Translations under genes and position numbers: made by a program | Source of the DNA: Schistocerca nitens | Lineage: Eukaryota > Arthropoda > Insecta > Orthoptera > Acrididae | Reading direction: 5' to 3' | DNA length: 64,000 bases | NCBI RefSeq assembly: GCF_023898315.1 | Contig: NC_064616.1 | Location: 535,017,102 to 535,081,101 of the forward strand | Notes under the pieces: generated by a model | Database searches by the model: none | What the model was told of the DNA's origin: nothing | Seen by the model: only the letters and a program-made list of their open reading frames with translations | Shown here: piece after piece, positions 1 to 10,068 of the stretch | How positions within the stretch are numbered: position 1 is the stretch's first letter | How the letters are laid out: every line of letters begins with the position of its first letter

Positions 1-352
1 GTTGACATCACCACTTGATTCACTACCCCAGTTGTTGTTTTCCAGAATGTAATTAAAAATTCTTATGCCGTCACCATTTATAAATCTCCTTTCTCTGTAA
101 TTGTTATTGATAACAGGGTCCTTGTAAGATGTGACATTTAAACTCAATTTGATGTAATCCAAGAAACCAGTATCAATTACTTCAATGTTATATTCACACT
201 TGTCCTTGTTTATAAATACTTGATCTATTATAGTTTCAGGCATATTTCCACATCTGATAACTTCATTTACAGTTGCCATCATATTATGACACAAAAACAG
301 ATTGCACAGTTGCTGTTGTTTACTACAATCATTCTTAAAGTTAACATTAAAA
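1..352 (-). mobile_element. Old LINE, downstream half of the endonuclease domain
   Basis: Read on the minus strand, this stretch encodes the second half of an APE-type LINE endonuclease. After the target duplication come residues reading NFKNDC, then IDQVFINKDK. It continues directly from the reading frame that ends at 3409 on the far side of the young LINE: if one copy of the duplicated decamer is removed, the frame runs GDFNVNFKND without a gap. The element continues past the left edge of the window, so its reverse transcriptase is not seen. Family placement beyond 'CR1/Jockey-type LINE' is not possible from this piece. Confidence 0.7.
343..352. repeat. Target-site duplication, left copy
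   Basis: AACATTAAAA here is repeated exactly at 3399-3408, right after the (CAA)n tail of the young LINE. The first two or three bases of the right copy could belong to the tail, so the certain length is 7-10 bp. It fixes the insertion edges and its orientation. Confidence 0.8.
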
Positions 353-3300
353 GCAAGGGGAAACTACAGCCGTAATTTTTCCCGAGGACATGCAGCTTTA
401 CTGTATGATTAAATGATGATGGCGTCCTCTTGGGTAAAATATTCCGGAGGTAAAATAGTCCCCCATTCGGATCTCCGGGCGGGGACTACTCAAGAGGACG
501 TCGTTATCAGGAGAAAGAAAACTGGCATTTTACGGATCGGAGCGTGGAATGTCAGATCCCTTAATCGGGCAGGTAGGTTAGAAAATTTAAAAAGGGAAAT
601 GGATAGGTTAAAGTTAGATATAGTGGGAATTAGTGAAGTTCGGTGGCAGGAGGAACAAGACTTTTGGTCAGGTGATTACAGGGTTATAAATACAAAATCA
701 AATAGGGGTAATGCAGGAGTAGGTTTAATAATGAATAAAAAAATAGGAGTGCGGGTTAGCTACTACAAACAGCATAGTGAACGCATTATTGTGGCCAAGA
801 TAGACACAAAGCCCATGCCTACTACAATAGTACAAGTTTATATGCCAACTAGCTCTGCAGATAATGAAGAAATTGATGAAATGTATGACGAGATAAAAGA
901 AATTATTCAGGTAGTGAAGGGAGACGAAAATTTAATAGTCATGGGTGATTGGAATTCGTCAGTAGGAAAAGGGAGAGAAGGAAACATAGTAGGTGAATAT
1001 GGATTGGGGGGAAGAAATGAAAGAGGAAGCCGCCTTGTAGAATTTTGCACAGAGCATAACTTTATCATAGCTAACACTTGGTTCAAGAATCATAAAAGAA
1101 GGTTGTATACCTGGAAGAATCCTGGAGATACTAATAGGTATCAAATAGATTATATAATGGTAAGACAGAGATTTAGGAACCAGGTTTTAAATTGTAAGAC
1201 ATTTCCAGGGGCAGATGTGGATTCTGACCACAATCTATTGGTTATGAACTGCAGATTGAAACTGAAGAAATTGCAAAAAGGTGGGAATTTAAGGAGATGG
1301 GACCTGGATAAACTGAAAGAACCAGAGGTTGTAGAGAGTTTCAGGGAGAGCATAAGGGAACAATTGACAGGAATAGGGGAAAGAAATACAGTAGAAGAAG
1401 ATTGGGTAGCTCTGAGGGATGCAGTAGTGAAGGCAGCAGAGGATCAAGTAGGTAAAAAGACGAGGGCTAATAGAAATCCTTGGGTAACAGAAGAAATATT
1501 GAATTTAATTGATGAAAGGAGAAAATATAAAAATGCAGTAAATGAAGCAGGCAAAAGGGAATACAAACGTCTCAAAAATGAGATCGACAGAAAGTGCAAA
1601 ATGGCTAAGCAGGGATGGCTAGAGCACAAATGTAAGGATGTAGAGGCTTGTCTCACTAGGGGTAAGAAAGATACTGCCTACAGGAAAATTAAAGAGACCT
1701 TTGGAGAGAAGAAAACCACTTGTATGAATATCAAGAGCTCAGATGGCAACCCAGTTCTAAGCAAAGAAGGGAAGGCAGAAAGGTGGAAGGAGTATATAGA
1801 GGGTTTATACAAGGGCGATGTACTTGAGGACAATATTATGGAAATGGAAGAGGATGTAAATGAAGATGAAATGGGAGATAAGATACTGCGTGAAGAGTTT
1901 GACAGAGCACTGAAAGACCTGAGTCGAAACAAGGCCCCGGGAGTAGACAACATTCCATTAGAACTACTGATGGCCTTGGGAGAGCCAGTCCTGACAAAAC
2001 TCTACCATCTGGTGAGCAAAATGTATGAGACAGGCGAAATACCCTCAGACTTCAAGAAGAATATAATAATTCCAATACCAAAGAAAGCAGGTGTTGACAG
2101 ATGTGAAAATTACCGAACTATCAGTTTAATAAGTCACAGCTGCAAAATACTAACGCGAATTCTTTACAGACGAATGGAAAAACTGGTAGAAGCGGACCTC
2201 GGGGAAGATCAGTTTGGATTCCTTAGAAATGTTGGAACACGTGAGGCAATACTAACCTTACGACTTATCTTAGAAGAAAGATTAAGAAAAGGCAAACCTA
2301 CGTTTCTAGCATTTGTAGACTTAGAGAAAGCTTTTGACAACGTTAACTGGAATACTCTCTATCAAATTCTGAAGGTGGCAGGGGTAAAATACAGGGAGCG
2401 AGAGGCTATTTACAATTTGTACAGAAACCAAATGGCAGTTATAAGAGTCGAGGGGCATGAAAGGGAAGCAGTGGTTGGGAAAGGAGTGAGACAGGGTTGT
2501 AGCCTCTCCGCGATGTTATTCAATCTGTATATTGAGCAAGCAGTAAAGGAAACAAAAGAAAAATTCGGAGTAGGTATTAAAATTCACGGAGAAGAAGTAA
2601 AAACTTTGAGGTTCGCCGATGACATCGTAATTCTGTCAGAGACAGCAAAGGACTTGGAAGAGCAGTTGAACGGAATGGACAGTGTCTTGAAAGGAGGTTA
2701 TAAGATGAACATCAACAAAAGCAAAACGAGGATAATGGAATGTAGTTAAATTAAATCGGGTGATGCTGAGGGGATTAGATTAGGAAATGAGACTCTTAAA
2801 GTAGTAAAGGAGTTTTGCTATTTAGGGAGTAAAATAACTGATGATGGTCGAAGTAGAGAGGATATAAAATGTAGACTGGCAATGGCAAGGAAATCGTTTC
2901 TGAAGAAGAGAAATTTGTTAACATCGAGTATAGATTTAAGTGTGAGGAAGTCGTTTCTGAAAGTATTTGTATGGAGTGTAGCCATGTATGGAAGTGAAAC
3001 ATGGACGATAACCAGTTTGGACAAGAAGAGAATAGAAGCTTTCAAAATGTGGTGCTACAGAAGAATGCTGAAGATAAGGTGGGTAGATCACGTAACTAAT
3101 GAGGAGGTATTGAATAGGATTGGGGAGAAGAGAAGTTTGTGGCACAACTTGACTAGAAGAAGGGATCGATTGGTAGGACATGTTTTGAGGCATCAAGGGA
3201 TCACAAATTTAGCATTGGAGGGCAGCGTGGAGGGTAAAAATCGTAGAGGGAGACCAAGAGATCAATACACTAAGCAGATTCAGAAGGATGTAGGTTGCAG

Positions 3301-3398
3301 TAGGTACTGTGAGATGAAGAAGCTTGCACAGGATAGATTAGCATGGAGAGCTGCATCAAACCAGTCTCAGGACTGAAGACCACAACAACAACAACAAC
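353..3398 (+). mobile_element. Young, almost complete RTE-like LINE
   Basis: About 3.05 kb, bounded by a 10-bp target duplication (343-352 and 3399-3408). It begins with a short leader of some 60 bases, carries one long EN-RT reading frame, has essentially no 3' UTR, and ends four bases after the stop in a (CAA)n run (3380-3400). Tiny UTRs and a short microsatellite tail instead of poly(A) are typical of RTE-clade LINEs. It sits inside the endonuclease gene of an older LINE on the opposite strand. Only one obvious disabling change is visible, so the insertion is recent. Confidence 0.85.
413..3376 (+). pseudogene. RTE-like LINE endonuclease-reverse transcriptase, one in-frame stop
   Basis: One frame of about 987 codons interrupted by a single TAA at 2747-2749. 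It encodes the retrotransposon enzyme that nicks target DNA and copies the element RNA onto it. The N-terminal APE-like endonuclease shows IGAWNVRSL (about residue 42), ISEVRWQ, MGDWNSSVG and SDHN (about residue 270). The reverse transcriptase shows NKAPGVDNIPLELL, FVDLEKAFDNVNW, GVRQGCSLSAMLFN and the catalytic FADD (about residues 734-737). After the stop the same frame continues with EFCYLGSKITDDGRS and YGSETWT, then a basic C-terminal region with WCYRRMLKIRW and GRPRDQ, as seen in predicted insect 'endonuclease-reverse transcriptases'. I chose the first ATG of the frame; a start a few codons later is possible. The stop lies after the catalytic core. Confidence 0.85.
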
Positions 3399-3408
3399 AA
3401 CATTAAAA
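3399..3408. repeat. Target-site duplication, right copy
   Basis: AACATTAAAA, identical to 343-352. It immediately follows the (CAA)n tail of the RTE-like LINE and is itself part of the DFNV codons of the older minus-strand LINE. Confidence 0.8.
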
Positions 3409-3704
3409 TCACCAAGAACAATTACATTATGTTTAAGTTCATTCAGTAGTCCCTCAAGGTTTTCCACAAAAATGGCCAAGTTGCCCAATGATGATCGGTA
3501 CAAACACACAATAGTAATTTTTAATTTGGTTAGCTCACATATACTGTATTCAAAATCTTTTCCTATGCATTTTAGTTTACATTTAATTTCTTTTGATTCT
3601 ACCCCTGTCCTAACATAAGTACATGTCCCACCCACTTTATGGTTGAGTCTACAAAATTTGCTAATAATTTCAAAATTGGGAATAATTATGCTAGACGCTT
3701 GCAT
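3403..3704 (-). pseudogene. Old LINE endonuclease, N-terminal half
   Basis: Minus-strand translation gives GGTCTYVRTG, an ICELTKLKITIVCLYRSSLGN strand and VLGDFN, the hallmarks of a CR1/Jockey-type LINE endonuclease in the order expected. The frame is cut at DFN by the RTE-like LINE and resumes at 352. The run of valines in the unprocessed translation past this point is only the (CAA)n tail of the inserted element and does not belong here. Confidence 0.75.
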
Positions 3705-3858
3705 TTCTTTTACCCAGTGCTCACTTATGCACAGTATGTTAATGTCTCTTAGTCAGTTAATAGAACTTCTATTTCAGCTAATTTACTTTTTAGTTACTGA
3801 ACATTTTGGTATACAACTGTTAAAGTTTCATGTAGTGGATTTGCTGCACTATTTACCT

Positions 3859-4485
3859 TCATATTTTCTTGTTGCTGACACTGTAAAGATTCTGCCTTTT
3901 CTTCTTCTTCGAATTGCAAACATCCCATAAAAAATAGTCACTATGCACAGCAGCTCTTCTTATCCTGAGACTCTTCCTTTGAGATGTCTGCAGAGCAGCT
4001 GATGAGTTTCTGGATCTAGTAGAATGGTTCTTGGCTGTTGGTGTCGTTGCAGTCCTAGTTACAAGTGAGCATGAGGCATTAAGTGTGTCGAATGTGCTGA
4101 CAGCTACAGTCTTGGAGGTTTCAGGTGCACATGAGTTTACACTAGGTTTGTACGCTTTCTCATCTGATGAAATTGTTTTCTCTTCAACTCTGCTGGATGT
4201 TCCTGACATTTCTGCTGGTACCCCATATTCTACCACTCCTTCAGATACTGGTACCGGTATGTTAGCTATCTCTCTCATCTTAGACATTTCCTTGCAAATT
4301 TCCATTTGCTCAGTTACTGCTATGGTGAGGATACCAGGCAGTTTGTGTTGATCATTGAGATTATTTATTGTTTTCATAATTTGAGCACAGACATACAGCT
4401 GTCCTGCTCTATTTAGGAGATCTCCACTGTTTATGAAATGTTGTTTTCTGAAATCTAGCTGGACAAATGTTAATTTGGGTAGCAC
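3859..4485 (-). pseudogene. Probable ORF1 of the old LINE
   Basis: A 208-codon open frame just upstream (in minus-strand order) of the endonuclease. The first 90 residues look helical and charged (QMEICKEMSKMREI), followed by a Ser/Thr-rich linker and a basic end (SQRKSLRIRRAA, NSKKKKRQ). No zinc knuckle or PHD finger is visible. Position and basic character fit an RNA-binding ORF1 protein of the same LINE, but nothing in the sequence proves it. The likely 5' end is lost where the GC-rich repeat begins near 4556. Confidence 0.45.
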
Positions 4486-4555
4486 TTTGTTATTTTGTGA
4501 AGCAGTCTGTTAGCTTTTTTGATTTCTTCGTTAACACAAGATTTCTTTAAAACAT

Positions 4556-4878
4556 GCGGGCTGGTTCCCCTTATTGCACCTCAGCTACACTATGTCGACG
4601 ATTGCTGCGCATACAACTTCTCCACATATGCATACACCACCATTACTCTACCACACAAACATAGTGTTTACACTCATCTGGTGTGAGACGTTCCCCCTGG
4701 GGGAGGGGGGGGGGTCCACTAGGGACCGAACGGTACAATAACCCTGGGTTCGGTGTGGAGCGGCAGAGGGGTGAAGTGAACTGCGGTAGTCATCGTGGGG
4801 TTGTGGACCACTGCGGCTGTGGCAAGGACAGAGCCCCTCCGTCATCTCTAGGTCCCTGGTTAACATACAACAACAAGG
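4556..4878. repeat. GC-rich interspersed repeat of about 320 bp
   Basis: A sharply GC-rich block in AT-rich surroundings. It starts with GCGGGCTGGTTCCCCTTATT, contains a G-run (4694-4713) and CCCTGGGTTCGGTGTGGAG, and ends with GGTCCCTGGTTAACATAC. I recognise this as a dispersed repeat seen many times in orthopteran and other insect assemblies; its class (SINE-like or non-autonomous) is not known to me. It separates the LINE ORF1 from a PLE fragment. The short open frames on both strands are composition effects. Confidence 0.55.
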
Positions 4879-4889
4879 TGTATGGAGTT

Positions 4890-5640
4890 TGAAAGACATT
4901 GGAAGGGAGAGATAGTGTTAGATAAGCAAAGCCTTGGACATGACGGACGTTAGTGCACAGGGAAGCGCCATGAACAGTGATGAGTAAGGATCCAGTGGGT
5001 AAAGGGGTGGGGATGTCAGTAGGCTGGTGAAGGAAGTGATTAGCAACTTTAATTTGTGGGGGGTAGGTTTTGAGTTATTGATTGGAGGTGTCAGTAAACA
5101 AGAACAGAAATTCGTTCAGTTCAATCATAATAGCTAGTCACAGTGGAGTGTCTAGGATTGTTGCTTTGCGGATTTTGGGGAGCATGTAGAACGCCAGTGT
5201 GCATATTGTTGTTTGGGTTAGGAGGGAAATAGACTCAATAAGAGATCCTGAGAAGGGCCTACAGATTTTGGTAGGGATTGGAGGTTAGGTTGGACTTCGA
5301 GGATGGGATCACTCTGGCAGAGCTTGTAGGTGGAGGAGTCAGGCAGTTGCCAGAGACCTTCCATCAGGTAGACACTATGACTCATCACGGTAGTGGTGGA
5401 GCCTTCGTCTGCAGGGAAGATGATTAGGTCTGTATCTGCTTTCAGAATGTGTATGACTGTCTTTTCTTCTGCTGAAAGGTTAGTGTTCTTAGGAAGGGAC
5501 CTGTGGCATGATGGTGAGGCTAAGTTGGAGGTAAGGAATTTCTGGAAGCTGACTAGGGATGAAAAGGTGGGAGGGTCACAGCTCGATGGTGGTACGAACT
5601 AGAAGAGGCAAGGTTCAATGTTGGGATTAGGTCATCTACA
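4890..5640 (-). mobile_element. Penelope-like element, reverse transcriptase N-terminal fragment
   Basis: Minus-strand translation gives LKADTDLIIFPADEGSTTTV followed by STYKLCQSDPI, matching the conserved Penelope motif 'D.DIIILPADKGNATVVMD...Y.KL..DPT'. Further on, LPTGSLLITVHGASLCTN corresponds to the first RT palm motif ('LVTADVCSLYTNIPH'). Frames shift and stops are frequent, so the copy is dead. The catalytic YVDD part and the GIY-YIG domain are absent. It abuts an oppositely oriented PLE-like end at about 5640. Confidence 0.6.
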
Positions 5641-5890
5641 GCTTGTGTCGCTTCACACTGGCCACTACAATCATGCCAACCCATGTGCTTGCCACCCTTC
5701 TTCCTGCATTCCTAGCCAGCAAAATGCCCACCTCCCTCCAAGTCACTAGCTACGCCCCTCTAGTCCTTCCCCATGCTTCCTGCGTCCCTCTCTCTCTACC
5801 TGCCCCATCCAACACTACCCCCACCACAACCAGGTTACCTGCTGAAAATAAAATCATTAGCACCGTTAGTCTAGTGGGCACCATGTAGGG
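5640..5890 (+). mobile_element. Possible PLE 3' terminal region, opposite orientation
   Basis: A pyrimidine-rich stretch (CCTCCCTCCAAGTCACTAGC and following) ending in AACCAGGTTACCTGCTGAAA and TTAGTCTAGTGGGCACCATG. It resembles the C-rich trailer seen after the GIY-YIG domain in the plus arm at 14390-14660. The call rests on that resemblance and on my memory of orthopteran PLE ends; no coding motif is present. Confidence 0.35.
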
Positions 5891-5898
5891 AATAGGTG

Positions 5899-5932
5899 TG
5901 TGTGCGCGCGCGCGTGGGGGGGGGGGGCGCGT
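5899..5932. repeat. (GT)n/(GC)n/poly-G simple repeat
   Basis: GTGTGTGTGCGCGCGCGCGT followed by a run of G, placed exactly between the PLE trailer and repeat A. Confidence 0.85.
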
Positions 5933-5939
5933 GAAGTCT

Positions 5940-6414
5940 TTGGGCTGTTATGGAAAGAGATCAGTCATGTCGAGTCAAGTCTTGGACTAACTTTCATGTA
6001 AGATGGAGTGGAGCTATATCTGTTGGAGTGATCTCTGTGAACAACCTGTGTAACATTAACATTAATTTTTTGTAATTCTTCAATTATAAAAAACAATGCA
6101 TTCTTGTCATTTATGAAACCAGTGTCTATTTAAAACTGACTTTCTTTAGCATGTTTCCAGATGATAAAATGTGAAGTTAATTGTTGTCTATGTTGGAAAG
6201 GCTGGATTAGGCATATAAACTATGACGATTTTCATCTGCAAACTAATATCTTCACTGAAACTGTACAAACCTGGGTCTCCTAAAAATTAATACCCCAAAA
6301 AATATTTCAACAATCAGCTGAGCCACAGATGCTACGAAAAATCAAGATGAGTATTAGAACTGTTTATGGCTAAATCAACAGCCATCACTGGAATTAGTAT
6401 TCTATCATGCCATT
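5940..6414. repeat. Unknown dispersed repeat 'A', copy 1, main part
   Basis: Aligns along its whole length, by eye at roughly three-quarters identity, with 12024-12480 in the same orientation. Shared blocks include GATCAGTCATGT, ATCAATGCATTCT-type and GTGAAGTTAATTGTTG, CAAACCTGGGTCTCCTAA and GAGCCACAGAT. On the minus strand both copies show remnants of a common frame (VDL.INS..THL, then PNPA.PT), stop-free for 82 codons in copy 2. It continues after a LINE insertion at about 6742. I recognise no family. Confidence 0.75.
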
Positions 6415-6741
6415 TCCCATTACACAGTGCTACCACTCAAATTCAAAAATCTAAACAGTAGTTCATGTGCTTTCAAATCACAACTGAAGAGTTTTCTCAT
6501 GGGTCACTCCTTCTATTCTGTCAAGCTTCTCCTTGAAAAATTAAGCTGATTCTTGTTGTATTGTTGATTGCGTTCACTTAAACTTATGGATTGACTTTTT
6601 TTTGGGTTCATAAACGTTTTATTTTTATCTGTTATTACTTTTATGTTGTAATTTCTTGTACTGGCACATTCCATGACCTTGGAGATTTTCTTCTCAATTT
6701 GGTCCTATGGAACTTGATGCCTAAATAAAAAAATAAAATGT
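6415..6741 (+). mobile_element. LINE 3' end fragment inside repeat A
   Basis: The plus strand reads FKNLNSSS.AFKSQLKSFLMGHSFYS, the usual C-terminal tail of a Jockey/CR1-type RT protein, a 3' UTR with CCTATGGAACTTGATGCC, and an A-rich end (TAAATAAAAAAATAAAATG). Repeat A resumes right after it (TTAGATAGTTCTGACAAA matches CTGATAATTCTGACAAA at 12511). The copy is therefore 5'-truncated and younger than repeat A. Confidence 0.65.
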
Positions 6742-6800
6742 TAGATAGTTCTGACAAAGAAATATCTTAAATTTAAGATTTTCATGCTGACCTGACTGTG
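6742..6800. repeat. Repeat A, copy 1, continuation
   Basis: TTCTGACAAA and TTTTCATGCTGA match 12518-12570 in copy 2, restoring collinearity after removal of the LINE fragment. Confidence 0.65.
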
Positions 6801-7392
6801 GGGACAGGACCATTGGATTTTTCTGAGATCCTTTATTGCTGAGAAGATATTAATTTTACAGTGTATTTCACTAATGAGAGAGAATTAGTTCTGAAATATG
6901 ATTTAAGAAAGAGATTCTATAGCAAAAGTGTGTAAAAATAGTGAACCTGGCCATGAATATTATGTACCAAATTTGTTACAAGAGAAATGGTTAATGATGA
7001 ATGAAAGTAAAAAGGATGACGGGGGACTTGCAAACAATACACTGTAGCAGAGATCAATATAAGTATATAAAGCTCAAGATTAATTATTTTTTAGTACAGT
7101 AGTTTGTGATTATGTTAACAAAAATGTCAATAACTGAAGACTGAATAAATTTGCTGAGAGTAATGAGAGCTAACGTGAAAGATTTAAGTTCTCAAATGGT
7201 ATAATTACAATCTACATTTGTGTCTACAATAAAACCCAGCAATGACTCTTTGAAACCTGTACTACAAGGTACATTAGAAACAACAATAAAAATCAACAGA
7301 CACCTTTCAAAGCCTGAAATACAAAAAGGAAGGGTACAAATAAGTAAAAAACTAACATAAGCAAATATTTCTGGAATTCATACCCATTCTAC
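6801..7392. other. No recognisable feature
   Basis: AT-rich sequence without a supportable open frame, splice-site pair or known repeat. It may include more of repeat A whose counterpart in copy 2 is displaced by the LINE at 12590. Confidence 0.5.
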
Positions 7393-7839
7393 ATTAGATT
7401 AGATTAGATTAGTACTTGTCCCATAGATCATAAAAATGACACTTCATAATGATGTGGAATGTGTCAGGTTAATAAATGGTGTCCATACAAGGTATTACAT
7501 TACACAAAATATTACATGACACTTTTTTTTTATTATTTTTTTGCGGGAGTGGGGAAATTACCCACTTACTATATCCAAAAATTTGGCTAATGAGTAGAAG
7601 GAGTTGCCATTCATAAATTCTTTTAATTTCCTTTTAAATGCTATATGGCTATCTGTCAGACTTTTGATGCTATTAGGTAAGTGACCAAAGACTTTTGTCG
7701 CAGCATAATTTAGCCCCTTCTGAGCCAAAGTTAGATTTAACCTTGAGTAGTGAAGATCATCCTTTCTCCTAGTGTTGTAGCCATGTACACTGCTATTACT
7801 TTTGAATTCATTCAGATTGTTTATAAAAATTTTCATAAG

Positions 7840-7923
<84 letters not shown>

Positions 7924-10068
7924 GAGGCTACAGTGAAGATCCCTAGCTCTTTAAACAAGTGTCTGCAGGATGATCTTCGATGAGCTTCAGCAATTATTCT
8001 GATTACATGCTTTTGTGCAATGAACACACTTGTACTCACTGATTAGTTACCTCAGAATATGATGTCATACAAAAGGTGAGAATGAAAATAGGCATGGTAA
8101 GCTAATTTGCTGAGATGTATATAGCCAAAATTTGGAATGACCCTAGTAGCATAAGTAGCTGAACACAAACGTTTCAGCAGATCTTCAGTGTGGTTTTTCC
8201 AGTTCAACCCCTCATCAATGCATACACCTAGAAATTTTGAATATTATACCTTAGCTACCAATTTCTGATTGAAGTCCATATATATTAATGGTGTAATTCT
8301 ATTTACTGTGTGGTACTGTATATACTGTGTTTTGTCAAAGTTTAATGAGAGCCCGTTTACAGATAACCACTTAATGATTTTCTGAAAAACATCGTTTAAA
8401 ATTTCATCAGTTAATTCTTGTCTGGTGGGTGTGATAGCTATATGGCAGAAAGTACAAGCTTTGCATCTTCGTGAATATAGAATGGCAAGTCATTGATATA
8501 TATTAAGAACAGCAGAGGACCTAAGACCGAACCTTGAGGCATCCCATTCTGCACTCTTCCAGATAGGTATGATTTAAACAATTTGAGCGCTGTCCCATTG
8601 ATGCCACAGTACTTGAGCTTATCTAGAAGTATCCCATGATTTATACAATCAAAAGCCTTTGGGAGACCACAAAAAAATCCCAACGGGTGACTTCCAGTTA
8701 TTTAGAGCATTTAATATTATATATAGCATTTTCCACTGAAAAACCTTTCTGGAAACCAAACTGACATTTTGTTAAAACATTATTTTCACAAAGGTGTGAA
8801 GCTACTGTACAATACATTACTTTTTCAAGAATTTTTGATAAGGCAGTCAGAAAAGAGATTGGGTGGTAGTTGTTGACATCAGACGTATCCCCTCTTTTAC
8901 GCAGTGGTTTAACAATGGCATACTTCAGTCTACCTGGGAAAATACCCTGCTTCAGAGAGCTATTACATATGTGGCTAAGAATATCACTTATCTCTTGGGA
9001 ACAAGCTGGAAATGCCATCAATCCTATGTGAGCTTTTATTCTTGAGAGAGTTTACTATCTTCCTAATTTCAGAAGGACAGGTGGGTGGAATTTCAATTGT
9101 ATCAGATTGTGTGAGTAAGGCCTCTTCCATTAACTGCCTTGCTTTTTCTAATGAAAAATTAGATCCTATTTTCTCTACAACATTTAAAAAATGATTATTC
9201 AAAATGTTTTTGACTTCCGGCTTGTTGTTTGTCAAGTTTCCATTCGTTTTGATGGTAATATGCCATCATCCTGTACTCTTGGTTGCCCTGTCTCCCTTGT
9301 AATAATATTCCAAATTGTTTTCATTTTGTTATCAGAGGTATTAATCTCAGACAAGATGCACATGCTTCTGGACTTTCTAATAACCTTTCTTAATGTAGCA
9401 GAGTAGTTTTTATAGTATTTGGCTGTTTCTGGGCCATTACTCTTTCTTGTTGTTAGATACAGTTCCCTTTTGTGGTTAGAAGATATATTTATTCCTTTAG
9501 TAAGCCTAGGTTTTTTGCATGGTTTCTTATAATTAGATTTAACTACTTTCTTGGGGAAACAGTTTTCAAATTCTCTTACAAGTGTATCATGAAATAAGTT
9601 ATATTTTAAATTAGCATCAAATTCCCTGTACACCTCATCCCAGTCTAACTGCTGAATATTTTCCCTGAAATTTCTAATTGTTGATCATTAATTGAACGCA
9701 CAACTTTGGAGGGTAGTTTTGAATAACTGAATGGAGCTATGTCATATACTGTAACTAGCTCAGCACCATGATCAGAAAGGCCATTCTCAACAGGACAAGA
9801 AGCTATGTTTTTAAATTTATCTTGGTCTATAAAAGTGTTATCTATCAATGTGCTGCTGTCCTTTACTACCAGAGTAGGAAAATTAATGACAGATGTCAAA
9901 TTGAAAGAACCGAGCAAGAATTCCATGTCATTCTTCCCATTACTCTCTTTCAGTGTATTAACATTGAAGTCCTCACAAATAATAATTTGCTTTCTCCTAT
10001 CTGACAGATAGCACAACAAGGCATCAAAGTTTTCCAGGAATAAATGAAAGTTTCCTGAAGGGGACCTA
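7393..10068 (-). mobile_element. CR1/Jockey-type LINE, EN and RT, decayed
   Basis: Read from 11545 downwards, with the Tc1-like transposon removed, this is one LINE lacking ORF1. The endonuclease gives YRSPSGNF.LFLENFDALL and IICEDFNVNTLKES. The RT gives [50 protein letters not shown] and [20 protein letters not shown]. The C-terminal region has HGYNTRRKDDL. The 3' end reads CTATGGGACAAGTACTAATC and closes with a (TCTAA)n tail at 7393-7413. The frame is broken several times (near 9633, 9235, 8698, 8438), so the copy is inactive. An (AT)n expansion lies inside its coding region. Confidence 0.85.
7843..7921. repeat. (AT)n microsatellite, about 40 units
   Basis: An uninterrupted AT run. It lies within the RT C-terminal coding region of the minus-strand LINE, between codons for GIFTVASQ and MKIFINNLNEF, so it grew after the LINE had inserted and lost function. 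Confidence 0.95.

Noticed and set aside
3343-3402. Frames rich in threonine or valine at the LINE end
   Set aside because: Translation of the (CAA)n tail.
4648-4899. Coding frame in the GC-rich repeat
   Set aside because: Frames open on both strands because of base composition; the block is a dispersed repeat.
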